Shown: in pieces, positions 26,842-35,296 of the stretch
How positions within the stretch are numbered: the first letter of the stretch is position 1
Layout of the letters: each line of letters starts with the position of its first letter
From: Cohnella candidum
GTDB lineage: Bacteria; Bacillota; Bacilli; Paenibacillales; Paenibacillaceae
Direction of reading: 5' to 3'
Assembly (NCBI RefSeq): GCF_003713065.1
Contig: NZ_CP033433.1
Span: 3,163,001-3,227,000, forward strand
DNA length: 64,000 bases
The notes under the pieces: generated by a model
Told to the model about the DNA's origin: nothing
The model's input: the letters and a program-made list of their open reading frames with translations, nothing else
Databases searched by the model: none
Position numbers and translations under genes: made by a program

Positions 26842-28332
26842 GTGAGCAAGGAACTGAAAGAGCAGTCGATCAGGAAAGGGCCTATTTTGTTCATCATGAT
26901 TTTGGGCGCTTTTCTCGCGACGCTGAACCAAACGGTCATGAGCGTGGCCGTACCCGAATTGATGCACGATTTCAGCATCACGGCGGCGACGGCCCAGTGG
27001 CTGACGACGGGTTACATGCTGGTGAACGGGGTTCTGATACCGATTACGGCCTTTTTCATGCAGCGGTTCTCCACGCGCCAGCTGTTCCAAACTTCCATGT
27101 TGATTTTCCTCGTCGGTACGATCGTGTCGGCTGCCGCGACGAACTTCCCCGTTCTGCTGACGGGCCGCATGATCCAGGCTGCCGGCGCCGGCATCATCAT
27201 GCCGCTGCTGACGAACGTGATTTTGACGCTGTTCCCTCCCGAGAAACGGGGAGCCGCGATGGGCATGGTCGGTTTGGCGATCATTTTCGCCCCCGCGATC
27301 GGGCCGACGCTCGCCGGTTACATTTTGGAAAACTACAAATGGGAAACGATGTTCTACGGCATGATTCCGCTGGCGCTCATCGTCATTCTGTTCGGCTTCA
27401 TCTATTTAAGAAACGTATCGGAACGCGTCGCAACCAAAATCGATATGCTCAGCGTCATCCTCTCCACCGTTGGGTTCGGTGCTCTGCTGTACGGCTTCAG
27501 CCGGGCGGGCAGCGAAGGCTGGTCAAGTGCGGAGGTCGACTTGTCCATTGCCGGCGGCATCGTCGCGCTGGCCCTGTTTACCTGGCGCCAGCTGGTTTCC
27601 CGGAATCCGCTGCTCGATCTGAGGGCTTTCAAGTACAACATGTTCTCGTTAACGACCGTCATTAACATCGCGGTCACGATGGTCATGTACGCGGATATGA
27701 TGCTGCTTCCGCTGTATTTGCAGACGGCGCGCGGGTATACCGCCCTGGAGTCCGGTCTGCTATTGCTCCCCGGCGCGCTGGTGATGGGCTTCCTGATGCC
27801 GGTCACCGGAAGGCTGTTCGACCGGTTCGGAGCCAAATGGCTGTCCGTCATCGGATTGGTCATTACGATCGTCACCACTCTCGGCTTCATCGACTTGACC
27901 GATTCGACGAGCTACACCTATCTGGTGCTCATGTCGACGGGACGGCGGATCGGGATGGCGTTGCTGTTGATGCCTTTGCAAACGGCCGGCTTGAATCAAT
28001 TGCCCGCCAGGCTGAACGCGCACGGCACGGCGATCTCCAACACGATCCGGCAAGTGGCCGGCGCCGTCGGAACTTCGCTGCTCGTAACGGTCATGACGAA
28101 TAGAACCGCAACTCACCTGACGGACATGGCTGCATCCGGAGCGGCGAAAGGCGCCACGAAGGAACACTTGATCACGGAAGCCTCCATTCAAGGGATCAAC
28201 GACGCTTACGTCGTCATTATCGGGATCGGCATCCTCGGTCTGGCGCTTTCCTTCTTCATTAGGAAGGTGGCTCAAGCCTCCGAAGAAGCGGCGCCGAAAC
28301 CGTTGGAGAAGCTGCAAGTCAAAGAAGCGTGA
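26842..28332 (+). CDS. DHA2-family MFS multidrug exporter (EmrB/QacA type)
   Basis: A 496-residue membrane protein with about 14 helices, the proton-drug antiporter DHA2 layout. Helix 1 has the family motif NQTVMSVAVPELMHDF (D1-like), then TGYMLVNGVLIPITAFF, RFSTRQLFQ (motif A region) and APAIGPTLAGYI (the antiporter motif C). The start is GTG at 26842 with AAGGATGAAGG just upstream. It likely expels toxic hydrophobic compounds or antibiotics; the substrate is not predictable. Controlled by the divergent TetR protein, followed by a strong terminator. Confidence 0.94.
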   Translation: MSKELKEQSIRKGPILFIMILGAFLATLNQTVMSVAVPELMHDFSITAATAQWLTTGYMLVNGVLIPITAFFMQRFSTRQLFQTSMLIFLVGTIVSAAATNFPVLLTGRMIQAAGAGIIMPLLTNVILTLFPPEKRGAAMGMVGLAIIFAPAIGPTLAGYILENYKWETMFYGMIPLALIVILFGFIYLRNVSERVATKIDMLSVILSTVGFGALLYGFSRAGSEGWSSAEVDLSIAGGIVALALFTWRQLVSRNPLLDLRAFKYNMFSLTTVINIAVTMVMYADMMLLPLYLQTARGYTALESGLLLLPGALVMGFLMPVTGRLFDRFGAKWLSVIGLVITIVTTLGFIDLTDSTSYTYLVLMSTGRRIGMALLLMPLQTAGLNQLPARLNAHGTAISNTIRQVAGAVGTSLLVTVMTNRTATHLTDMAASGAAKGATKEHLITEASIQGINDAYVVIIGIGILGLALSFFIRKVAQASEEAAPKPLEKLQVKEA

Positions 28333-28344
28333 TAAAAGGGTGCG

Positions 28345-28381
28345 AGCTGGCAGCGGTTTGATAACCGTTGCCGGCTTTTTT
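28345..28381 (+). terminator. rho-independent terminator of the MFS exporter
   Basis: Stem AGCTGGCAGCGGTT / AACCGTTGCCGGCT (with two imperfect pairs), loop TGAT, then TTTTTTG; 13 bp after the stop. Confidence 0.85.
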
Positions 28382-28433
28382 GCGTCATTTCGTGGTAGAG
28401 TGGTAGAAACGGAAGGTTTTGGAGGTGTCTGTC

Positions 28434-30620
28434 TTGGAACCTTGGCAAGCCGATTGGATCACCGATCCCGAGTTCGCGGAGCTGCAGCCGATTCCCATGC
28501 TGCATAAGGAGAATGATCCGCCGCCGGAGGGTGCGTTTTCCCATCCGGAGCATTTGCGCAACCGGCACGCGTATTTTCGGAAAACGTTCGATCTGGAGAC
28601 GCTGCCGAAACGGGCCATGCTTCGAATATCGGCCGACGATTACTATAAGCTGTACGTGAACGGCCGCTTCGTCGGACAAGGACCTGCGCAAGGCTATCCG
28701 TTTCATTATCCTTTTAACGAATGGGATTTGACGGGATTCCTCATCGGTGGGCGCAATGCGATTGCCGTTCATGCGTATTACCAAGGGCTCGTCAATCGGG
28801 CGTACAATAGCGGCGATTTGCGCATGGGGATGATCGCCGAGCTGCGCACGGAGCAAGGGCTTCTTCTGGTCTCCGACCCCACTTGGAAATTCCGCCGGGC
28901 CGAGCAGTTCAAGTCCTCGGGAACCGTCGGCTACGACACGCAGTTTTTGGAGAATATCGATCAAAGGCTTTGCCTGCCGAATTGGCAGGCTCCGTCCTTC
29001 GCCGATGAAACATGGGGGTTCGCCGCCGTTAAACGGGATGCGGATTACGTGCTCGTCCCTCAGAGTACGCCCGCTCTAAGCGTATACCGCAAAGCTCCGG
29101 CAAGCGTGCACCAAGTGGCGGATGGGCATTATCGGATCGATTTCGGCGAGGAAGTGACGGGACAATTCGAAATGAAAGCCCGCGGCGAGCCCGGACAGCA
29201 AGTCGAGTTGTTTTACGGCGAGGAGCTGGAGTCTGACGGCCAACGCGTGAAGTACGAGATGCGGTGCAACTGCCGGTATGCGGAAACCTGGACGTTATCG
29301 GGCGGAGACGATACGCTGGAGCCGTTCGAATACAAAGCGTTCCGGTACGTTGAGGTGATCGGACCGGCAAGCGCGATCCGGCCTGACAGCTTTGCGGCGA
29401 TCGTCCGCCATTATCCGCTGGATGAGGAAGCTTGCGTATTCGAATCCGAGGACACGCTGCTGCAGCGAATCTGGGACATCAGCAAGCTTGGCGTTCAGCT
29501 GTGCGCGCAGGAAAATTACGTGGACTGCCCTTCTCGCGAGAAAGGGCAGTACTTGGGCGATAACACGGTGATCGGCCACACGCATCTATATATCAGGGGA
29601 GATTCACGGCTTTTCAAGAAAGCGATCCGCGACTTTGCGCTGTCCGCGCAGGTATGCCAAGGACTGCTCGCCGTTGCGCCGGGGAACTACATGCAGGAAA
29701 TCGCCGATTTCTCGCTGCAATGGCCGATGCAGCTGCTGAACTATTATCAGTACAGCGGCGATATCGAGTTCCTCCGGGAAATGCATCCGGTCGCTGAAGG
29801 CGTCTTATCTTATTTCCGCAAATATGCGAGGGAAGACGGACTTCTTGAGAATGTCCGGGAAAAATGGAACTTGGTCGACTGGCCCGAAAATTTGCGGGAC
29901 GGCTATGATTTCCCTTTAACCCGCCCTGTGGGCGACGGCTGTCACAACGTCATCAATGCCCTATATTTGGGCTGCATCCAAACGGTTCAAGCCATTCGCG
30001 ACATTCTCGGGATCGCTTATGTCGATGTATTGCCGGCCCTCAAGGAGTCTTTCCTTGCGGCCTTCTACCGGCCGATCGCCAAATCGTTCGCGGATTCGAC
30101 GGAGTCGGACCACGCATCGCTGCACGCCAACATTTTTCCGCTGCTGTTCGGCATTGCGCCTGCCGAGTCGGTGGACGCCATCGTTTCGCTGATCGAGCGG
30201 AAAAGATTGAGCTGCGGCGTGTACATGTCCTATTTTCTGCTAAAGGCTCTCGCCGCCCACGGCCGAACCCGGCTGGTTTATGAACTCATCACTTGCGAAG
30301 ATGAACGCTCCTGGGCGAACATGGTTCGGGAGGGGGCGACCTCGTGCTTCGAGGCGTGGGGGAAGGAACAGAAGTGGAACACCAGCCTGTGCCACGGCTG
30401 GGCGAGTGCCCCTATCCCGCTGTTGATCGAGGAAGTCATCGGGCTGAAGCCGATTCAACCGGGCTGGAGCGAGATCCGATTCGCTCCTGACATCCCGGAA
30501 GGCATGAAGGATTTCCGCCTTCGGTTTCAGACGCCGAACGGTACGATCCAAGTGGAGTACACGCAAGGCAAGCTCTTACTGCAAACTCCGGAAGGCATTC
30601 CCGTGATTCATGTTCAATAA
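28434..30620 (+). CDS. GH78 alpha-L-rhamnosidase, cytoplasmic
   Basis: A 728-residue hydrolase without a signal peptide. N-terminal beta-sandwich domains (about 1-300; the first holds YYKLYVNGRFVGQGP, the usual rhamnosidase jelly roll), then an (alpha/alpha)6 barrel (about 330-640) and a C-terminal sandwich (about 640-728). NYVDCPSREKGQYLGD (about 360) carries the Asp/Glu acid segment and REGATSCFEAW (about 620) the Glu assigned as base; both key regions are intact. The start is TTG at 28434 with GGAGGTG 6 nt upstream; the upstream in-frame TTG at 28419 overlaps that site. It removes terminal rhamnose from imported oligosaccharides or glycosides. Single-gene unit between two terminators; it shares the family, but little length, with the gene at 5043-6584. 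Confidence 0.9.
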   Translation: MEPWQADWITDPEFAELQPIPMLHKENDPPPEGAFSHPEHLRNRHAYFRKTFDLETLPKRAMLRISADDYYKLYVNGRFVGQGPAQGYPFHYPFNEWDLTGFLIGGRNAIAVHAYYQGLVNRAYNSGDLRMGMIAELRTEQGLLLVSDPTWKFRRAEQFKSSGTVGYDTQFLENIDQRLCLPNWQAPSFADETWGFAAVKRDADYVLVPQSTPALSVYRKAPASVHQVADGHYRIDFGEEVTGQFEMKARGEPGQQVELFYGEELESDGQRVKYEMRCNCRYAETWTLSGGDDTLEPFEYKAFRYVEVIGPASAIRPDSFAAIVRHYPLDEEACVFESEDTLLQRIWDISKLGVQLCAQENYVDCPSREKGQYLGDNTVIGHTHLYIRGDSRLFKKAIRDFALSAQVCQGLLAVAPGNYMQEIADFSLQWPMQLLNYYQYSGDIEFLREMHPVAEGVLSYFRKYAREDGLLENVREKWNLVDWPENLRDGYDFPLTRPVGDGCHNVINALYLGCIQTVQAIRDILGIAYVDVLPALKESFLAAFYRPIAKSFADSTESDHASLHANIFPLLFGIAPAESVDAIVSLIERKRLSCGVYMSYFLLKALAAHGRTRLVYELITCEDERSWANMVREGATSCFEAWGKEQKWNTSLCHGWASAPIPLLIEEVIGLKPIQPGWSEIRFAPDIPEGMKDFRLRFQTPNGTIQVEYTQGKLLLQTPEGIPVIHVQ

Positions 30621-30634
30621 GTCTATGGCGTCAA

Positions 30635-30662
30635 AAAACCCTTGCCTGCGGCAAGGGTTTTT
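30635..30662 (+). terminator. rho-independent terminator of the rhamnosidase
   Basis: Stem AAAACCCTTGCC / GGCAAGGGTTTT with a 3-base loop and a T tail, 15 bp after the stop. The arms are identical to those of the terminator at 35266-35291. Confidence 0.9.
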
Positions 30663-30734
30663 CTTCATATTTGCCGGCATGGGCAAGTGACATCATGGAT
30701 GCCGTTACATACAGATAATGAAGGGGGTGAACCG

Positions 30735-31073
30735 ATGTATCAACCGTATCCGTACTACCTATATCCGATCGATAGACCCTACCCGACCGTCGATATCTCC
30801 ATGTTCCAGCAATCGGTAACCGCCTATCAACAAACCCTCCGTGAAGCCGGTACGATTTTGAATAAACTTGCCGAGCCGCAGTTCGCCAGGCTCCTTATGT
30901 CCGCGGCGCAAGCCGGAAACCGCAAGGAAGTCGACCGCATAATCCGAACGATCGGCACGCGAACGCCGATCGAAACGCAGTACACGCCAACCGGCCTATC
31001 CCTGACTCTTCACGCTCAACCCGCAGACCTCTCCTGCTGTACGTTAACGATGTACCTGAGATGGGGACGGTAA
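30735..31073 (+). CDS. small protein of unknown function
   Basis: A 112-residue protein starting at ATG 30735 behind AAGGGGGTGA (spacing about 5-8). The N-terminus is tyrosine- and proline-rich (MYQPYPYYLYPIDRPYP), the middle (about 22-75) is an amphipathic helical stretch including NKLAEPQFARLLMSAAQAGN, and the C-terminus has beta-type sequence and two adjacent cysteines. No signal peptide, no membrane helix. I do not recognise the family. The Tyr/Pro-rich head recalls small spore-coat or envelope proteins of spore formers, but that is only an impression. It stands alone between two terminators, convergent with the galactanase gene. Confidence 0.75.
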   Translation: MYQPYPYYLYPIDRPYPTVDISMFQQSVTAYQQTLREAGTILNKLAEPQFARLLMSAAQAGNRKEVDRIIRTIGTRTPIETQYTPTGLSLTLHAQPADLSCCTLTMYLRWGR

Positions 31074-31088
31074 AGTCCGCCGGTTCTG

Positions 31089-31133
31089 AAATGAAGAAAG
31101 AGGGGAACGTTGTCCCCCTCTTTCTTCATTTTT
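31089..31133. terminator. bidirectional terminator
   Basis: A long stem AATGAAGAAAGAGGGG / CCCCTCTTTCTTCATT, T-rich on both strands, between the convergent small-protein gene and the galactanase gene. Confidence 0.9.
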
Positions 31134-31140
31134 AGCACTT

Positions 31141-34100
31141 CTAGCTTTCTAAAAACAAACGGTACACGATCACCGCAGCCTGCGCCCGGTTCGTACCTGC
31201 ACGCGGCGCGAACGCGCCGGAGCCCGTTCCGGCAACGATACCGCTGTCGTGCAACGCGGTGACCGCGTCTTTCGCATATGGCGCGATATCATTCGCATCC
31301 CCGAATGCCGCGGAAACCTGCGTTGGATCCAGTCGGATTCCTAGCTTGATCGAGGCTTGATAAGCCATCACCGCCATATCTTGACGGCTGATCGGGTCAT
31401 TGGCTCCGAAGCTGCCGTCTGGCCGCCCTTGCACGATTCCGAGGCTCCGAGCCGATGCCAATGCCTTCCCGTACCATGCTCCCTTCGGCACATCCTTGAA
31501 GGCCGGAACTTCTCCCGACGCGTTTAAATCGAACAGATTCGCCAGCAGGGCAATGAACTCGGCGCGCGTCACGGAGCTCCCCGGACGAAAGTGTCCGTTA
31601 CCGTCTCCGGAAGCGGCGCCTCTCGCCGCCATCGCTTCGATCGCGTCCGCCGCCCAGCCGTATCCCTCCAAGTCCTTGAACGCGGCCTGGGCGCCGGCTG
31701 CCGCGTACGTGCTGAAATGCTTCGCCTTGAACGTAACGCGGCCCGTCGACGGATCGTACTTGCCGTTTTTCACGGTTTCGAGCTTTCCTTGATCATCCAC
31801 GTAGTAAACGACGACGGATCCGGGTTTCTCGCCGGGCTTGAGCGCATAGGGCACCGATACCGTGACTTCATGGCCCCGGAAATCGGAAATCTTCTCATCG
31901 TCCAGCGTCAGATTGAAATCGTAGACGACGGCCCCTTGTACCCGTTTCCGCGTATCCTCGGGTAACGCCGCGGGATCTACGGACGCCACTGACAACGCGA
32001 GAACGGAGTCGGAACCCGCCTCATGGCCGGTAAGCAGCTTCGTATCGATCGTTACCGCGGCAAGCCCGGTATCGACGCGAATCGCCTGCACGCCCGCCCC
32101 GCTCCCGGACAAGATCGGTCCCGCCGGAAGAACCGCTTGCACTTTTTTGGCATCGCCCGAAGGAATCACCGCAATGTTGACGATCCCTCCGGAGCTTTGC
32201 TCGATCGCGGATTTCAGATCTGCCGATTTGACCGTTACCGAGACGGATCCGACCGAACCGACGGAAGGCTTCAGGGTGACGGTTCCCTTGGTTACTTCGG
32301 CCGGCGGTTCGGAAGAAACGGGCGGAGGACTCGAGCCTCCGTTGCTTTCTTGCGGCAAATCGGCCGTTTTCTCCAGTTGGACCTGGTCCAGGAAGCCCCA
32401 GTATCCCGCGCTGCCTTGAACGGTAAACGAGAGGGCAGCCGTCCCGTCCGTCACCTTGATGTTCGGAATGCGGGTTTCTCCCCAAATATCGTGAAAGAAT
32501 TCCGCCGTCTGCCCTTGGTTCAGCACGTTCGCGGACAACGCGGAAGAGGGAGTGGAGGCCGAAAGCGTCAGCGTCGCGGCGGCCGGATCCGATACCGCCC
32601 TGCCCGAAGCGTTCAGCGAATAGTTCGTCTGACCCGCCGACCGCGCGGACAACGTGTAAATGCCGTTCGCCAATCCCGTGACTTTCTGCGTCAAAGTGAA
32701 GGCGTAGCCGTTCTGCGACCAATAGCTGAAGAAGCCGCTTCCGGTGTACACGGTACCTCCCCCGGCATTCTGCACCGGTTGGAAGGCATACGCGTTATCC
32801 GTGACGGATACGTCTTTCAACGTCCAAGCTCCCAACTGGTTGGGCTGCTCGAATCCGCCGTCCGGCACGAGGTACGGCACCGTCGCGTTATCGACCCGGA
32901 TATTCAAAGTACGGACTTCGCTGTTCCGATATCCCGGCGCCGACGCCGACGCCTTCAAGACGGTGTTGGCGGAAACCCGGATGGGACCGGTATAAACGAG
33001 CGTTCGGCTGGCCGAAGGAGAATAGCCGGGGTCGCTGCCGTCCAGCGTGTAATAGATCGTCGAGTTGCCGGTCGGCGCCGTCAGCGTCACCGGAGATCCG
33101 GCCGGCAGGACGGCCGGGTCCGACAGCTTCTGTCCGCCGGACGCCGCGGTGACCGGCTGAGTTTGGGTGCTGGCGCTGGATGCGGGGGGAAGGCCGAAAT
33201 ACAGATCGTCGACGTCGCCCCACGCGCCGGCGATTCCGTTCACGTTGACGCCGAGAGTGACATGTCCGGAGGTCACCGAAACCGGCATTTCATAATGCAG
33301 CCAATTCGCCCATCCTGCCGGCTTCGCGTACACGGTCTGGGTGACGGTCGGATCGTTCGCGTCAAAGCCCGATGCATACAGGTAAGGCACGGGGTTCCCG
33401 CCGAGAGCGTCCCCCATCACCCAAGCGGAGAATACATAGTCGCCGTCCGCCACGCCGTTTAACGTTTGCTCCACTTTCGCATCGGCATAATCGGAACCGT
33501 ACCAGTAGTGGATGGCGCTGCTGCCGCTGTGCGGATTGGAGCCGCCGGCCTTCGGACCGGCCACGCTCCAGTTGGACACCGTCCAACCGGTCGCGCCGTT
33601 TTCCAAGCCGGGGTTCGCGATCAGGTTCGGCGGCTGCGCCGGCGTTACCGTCACGACGGCCTTCGCCGCTGCCGGATCGCCGTTGATCGTGCCGACCGCC
33701 GTATAGACGCCCGGCTCCGTCAGATTCACGGACGAAGAATCCCATGCCGTCACCGGAACATCGCCATAGCGTCCGTCCGAAAATTGCCCTTTCACCGTGG
33801 AAGGCAGGTTTAAGGAATTTCCGGCCTGCACCGTCACGAGCGCGGGATCCGCCTTCACGAACTGAGCGGCCGGGGGATTCTGATTCCCGCGCACCAGGTT
33901 AAACACGTCGATCGACGGAAGCGCTCGCCCCGTATAATCGAACAGCGCCTGATTCTCCCATCCGCTGCCCTGCCCGGCTATCCATCCCGTATCGTTCCCC
34001 GGCAGCCAGTCGGCCCCCCAGTAGAACAGCCCCATTCCCTTGCCGCCGGGCACGCTCGCGATATTCTGGATCATGTCCCGGAGCATGGCCGCCTGCCCTT

Positions 34101-35100
34101 GCGGCGTCGGCGCGTAGCCCGCGGTATATGCGCTGTCCTGATCGAAGTTGTTGATCGTTTCGTCGCCGGGCTGCAAAGTCCAGGCATAGGCAGTCTCCGC
34201 TACGATTACGGGCTTGTTATATCGGCTCGCCAATCCGCTCAGGATAGCGGCGTTCTGCTGCATCGTGCCGTGCCAGTAAGGATAATCGGAGATGCCGATG
34301 ATATCGAAATCGACGGTCGTCGCTCCCGTTGTCCACTTATCGAAATCGTACGTGAACGTACCGAGCGAGCCGCTGGAATTGCCCGCGAGGTGTATTATGA
34401 TTTGAATCGCGGGGGAGACGGCTCTGACGGCTTGCGAAGCCCGCTGCAGCAACGGAGCCGCCTTGTCCGCGTTATTCCCGTCCGGCCAGAGCAGGCCGCC
34501 GTTGATTTCGTTGCCGATCTGCACCATGTCCGGCAAGACGCCTTCGGCCTTCATCGCGTTCAGAACCTGGGTCGTATAAGCGGAGACATCGTCGAGAAGC
34601 TTGTCTCCGGTATCGTTCGCCCAAGCCTTCGGCTTGTTCTGTTTGCCCGGATCGGCCCAGAAGTCGCTGTAATGGAAGTCCAGCAGCACCTTGACGCCGT
34701 TCGCCTTAGCCTGCTTGGCGATGGCGATATTGTTGGCCAGATCGGTATTGCCGCCTCCGATCGGCGCTCCGAACGCATCCGTCGGATCCACCCAATTACG
34801 CAGGCGGATGTAATTCACACCGTGCTTTTTCAGTACCTGGATGGCATTCATCTCGGTACCGTCCGTATCGTAGAATTTCTTGCCCGACTTCTGGATCGCA
34901 TCCAGCTCCGACACGTCGGCTCCCATGACGAAGTCGGAACGCTGGCCGTTCTGCAGCTCGGCCACCGGCGCGACGGCAACCGTCTCGGACGCGGCTGCCG
35001 ATACCCGGGGCATATTCACACCTGCGGGATATATAGACGCTAACAACAATACGGGCAGCACTCGAACGGCCATCGATCGAAACAATCCAACTCGCTTCAT
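31141..35100 (-). CDS. SLH-anchored GH53 endo-beta-1,4-galactanase with binding modules
   Basis: A 1319-residue surface enzyme. Signal peptide (about 1-37); GH53 barrel (about 55-405) with acid/base Glu in QIGNEINGG and nucleophile Glu in VIVAETAYAW; a Big_4/Ig-like domain (about 410-480); a CBM61-like module (about 490-640, NLIANPGLENGATGW opening); a chitobiase C-terminal-type domain (about 655-740, STIYYTLDGSDP); a second CBM61-like module (about 745-915); a Pro/Ser linker; a pre-SLH domain (about 935-1120) ending VTFKAKHFSTYA; then three SLH repeats (VTRAEF, ISRQDM, NRAQAA). It cuts beta-1,4-galactan of pectin or type I arabinogalactan at the cell surface; CBM61 modules are known galactan binders. 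Start ATG 35100 with GGGGGAGGAG upstream. A weak cre-like word is at 35200-35213. Monocistronic. Confidence 0.92.
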   Translation of the reverse strand: MKRVGLFRSMAVRVLPVLLLASIYPAGVNMPRVSAAASETVAVAPVAELQNGQRSDFVMGADVSELDAIQKSGKKFYDTDGTEMNAIQVLKKHGVNYIRLRNWVDPTDAFGAPIGGGNTDLANNIAIAKQAKANGVKVLLDFHYSDFWADPGKQNKPKAWANDTGDKLLDDVSAYTTQVLNAMKAEGVLPDMVQIGNEINGGLLWPDGNNADKAAPLLQRASQAVRAVSPAIQIIIHLAGNSSGSLGTFTYDFDKWTTGATTVDFDIIGISDYPYWHGTMQQNAAILSGLASRYNKPVIVAETAYAWTLQPGDETINNFDQDSAYTAGYAPTPQGQAAMLRDMIQNIASVPGGKGMGLFYWGADWLPGNDTGWIAGQGSGWENQALFDYTGRALPSIDVFNLVRGNQNPPAAQFVKADPALVTVQAGNSLNLPSTVKGQFSDGRYGDVPVTAWDSSSVNLTEPGVYTAVGTINGDPAAAKAVVTVTPAQPPNLIANPGLENGATGWTVSNWSVAGPKAGGSNPHSGSSAIHYWYGSDYADAKVEQTLNGVADGDYVFSAWVMGDALGGNPVPYLYASGFDANDPTVTQTVYAKPAGWANWLHYEMPVSVTSGHVTLGVNVNGIAGAWGDVDDLYFGLPPASSASTQTQPVTAASGGQKLSDPAVLPAGSPVTLTAPTGNSTIYYTLDGSDPGYSPSASRTLVYTGPIRVSANTVLKASASAPGYRNSEVRTLNIRVDNATVPYLVPDGGFEQPNQLGAWTLKDVSVTDNAYAFQPVQNAGGGTVYTGSGFFSYWSQNGYAFTLTQKVTGLANGIYTLSARSAGQTNYSLNASGRAVSDPAAATLTLSASTPSSALSANVLNQGQTAEFFHDIWGETRIPNIKVTDGTAALSFTVQGSAGYWGFLDQVQLEKTADLPQESNGGSSPPPVSSEPPAEVTKGTVTLKPSVGSVGSVSVTVKSADLKSAIEQSSGGIVNIAVIPSGDAKKVQAVLPAGPILSGSGAGVQAIRVDTGLAAVTIDTKLLTGHEAGSDSVLALSVASVDPAALPEDTRKRVQGAVVYDFNLTLDDEKISDFRGHEVTVSVPYALKPGEKPGSVVVYYVDDQGKLETVKNGKYDPSTGRVTFKAKHFSTYAAAGAQAAFKDLEGYGWAADAIEAMAARGAASGDGNGHFRPGSSVTRAEFIALLANLFDLNASGEVPAFKDVPKGAWYGKALASARSLGIVQGRPDGSFGANDPISRQDMAVMAYQASIKLGIRLDPTQVSAAFGDANDIAPYAKDAVTALHDSGIVAGTGSGAFAPRAGTNRAQAAVIVYRLFLES

Positions 35101-35265
35101 GAACGTTTCTCCTCCCCCTCTTGAACTGCGGTTTCAGCTTCCCGACCCCTGGTTTTCATTCTAAAAAAATACAGAGCCGGACAACATGGAGGGAATCTAC
35201 GAAAACGCATACAAAATCACCTCCGTCCGATTAAATTCCGACGTACCGAGAGATTCGGCAACAAA

Positions 35266-35291
35266 AAAACCCTTGCCTTGGCAAGGGTTTT
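35266..35291 (-). terminator. rho-independent terminator of the barrel-protein/GH3 operon
   Basis: Perfect stem AAAACCCTTGCC / GGCAAGGGTTTT, 2-base loop, then a run of T on the minus strand, 5 bp after the stop at 35297. Confidence 0.92.
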
Positions 35292-35296
35292 ACAAA

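Noticed and set aside
28434..30620. GH78 rhamnosidase as part of the first YesN regulon
   Set aside because: It lies on the plus strand, beyond the TetR-exporter pair, and has no A-rich direct repeats upstream.
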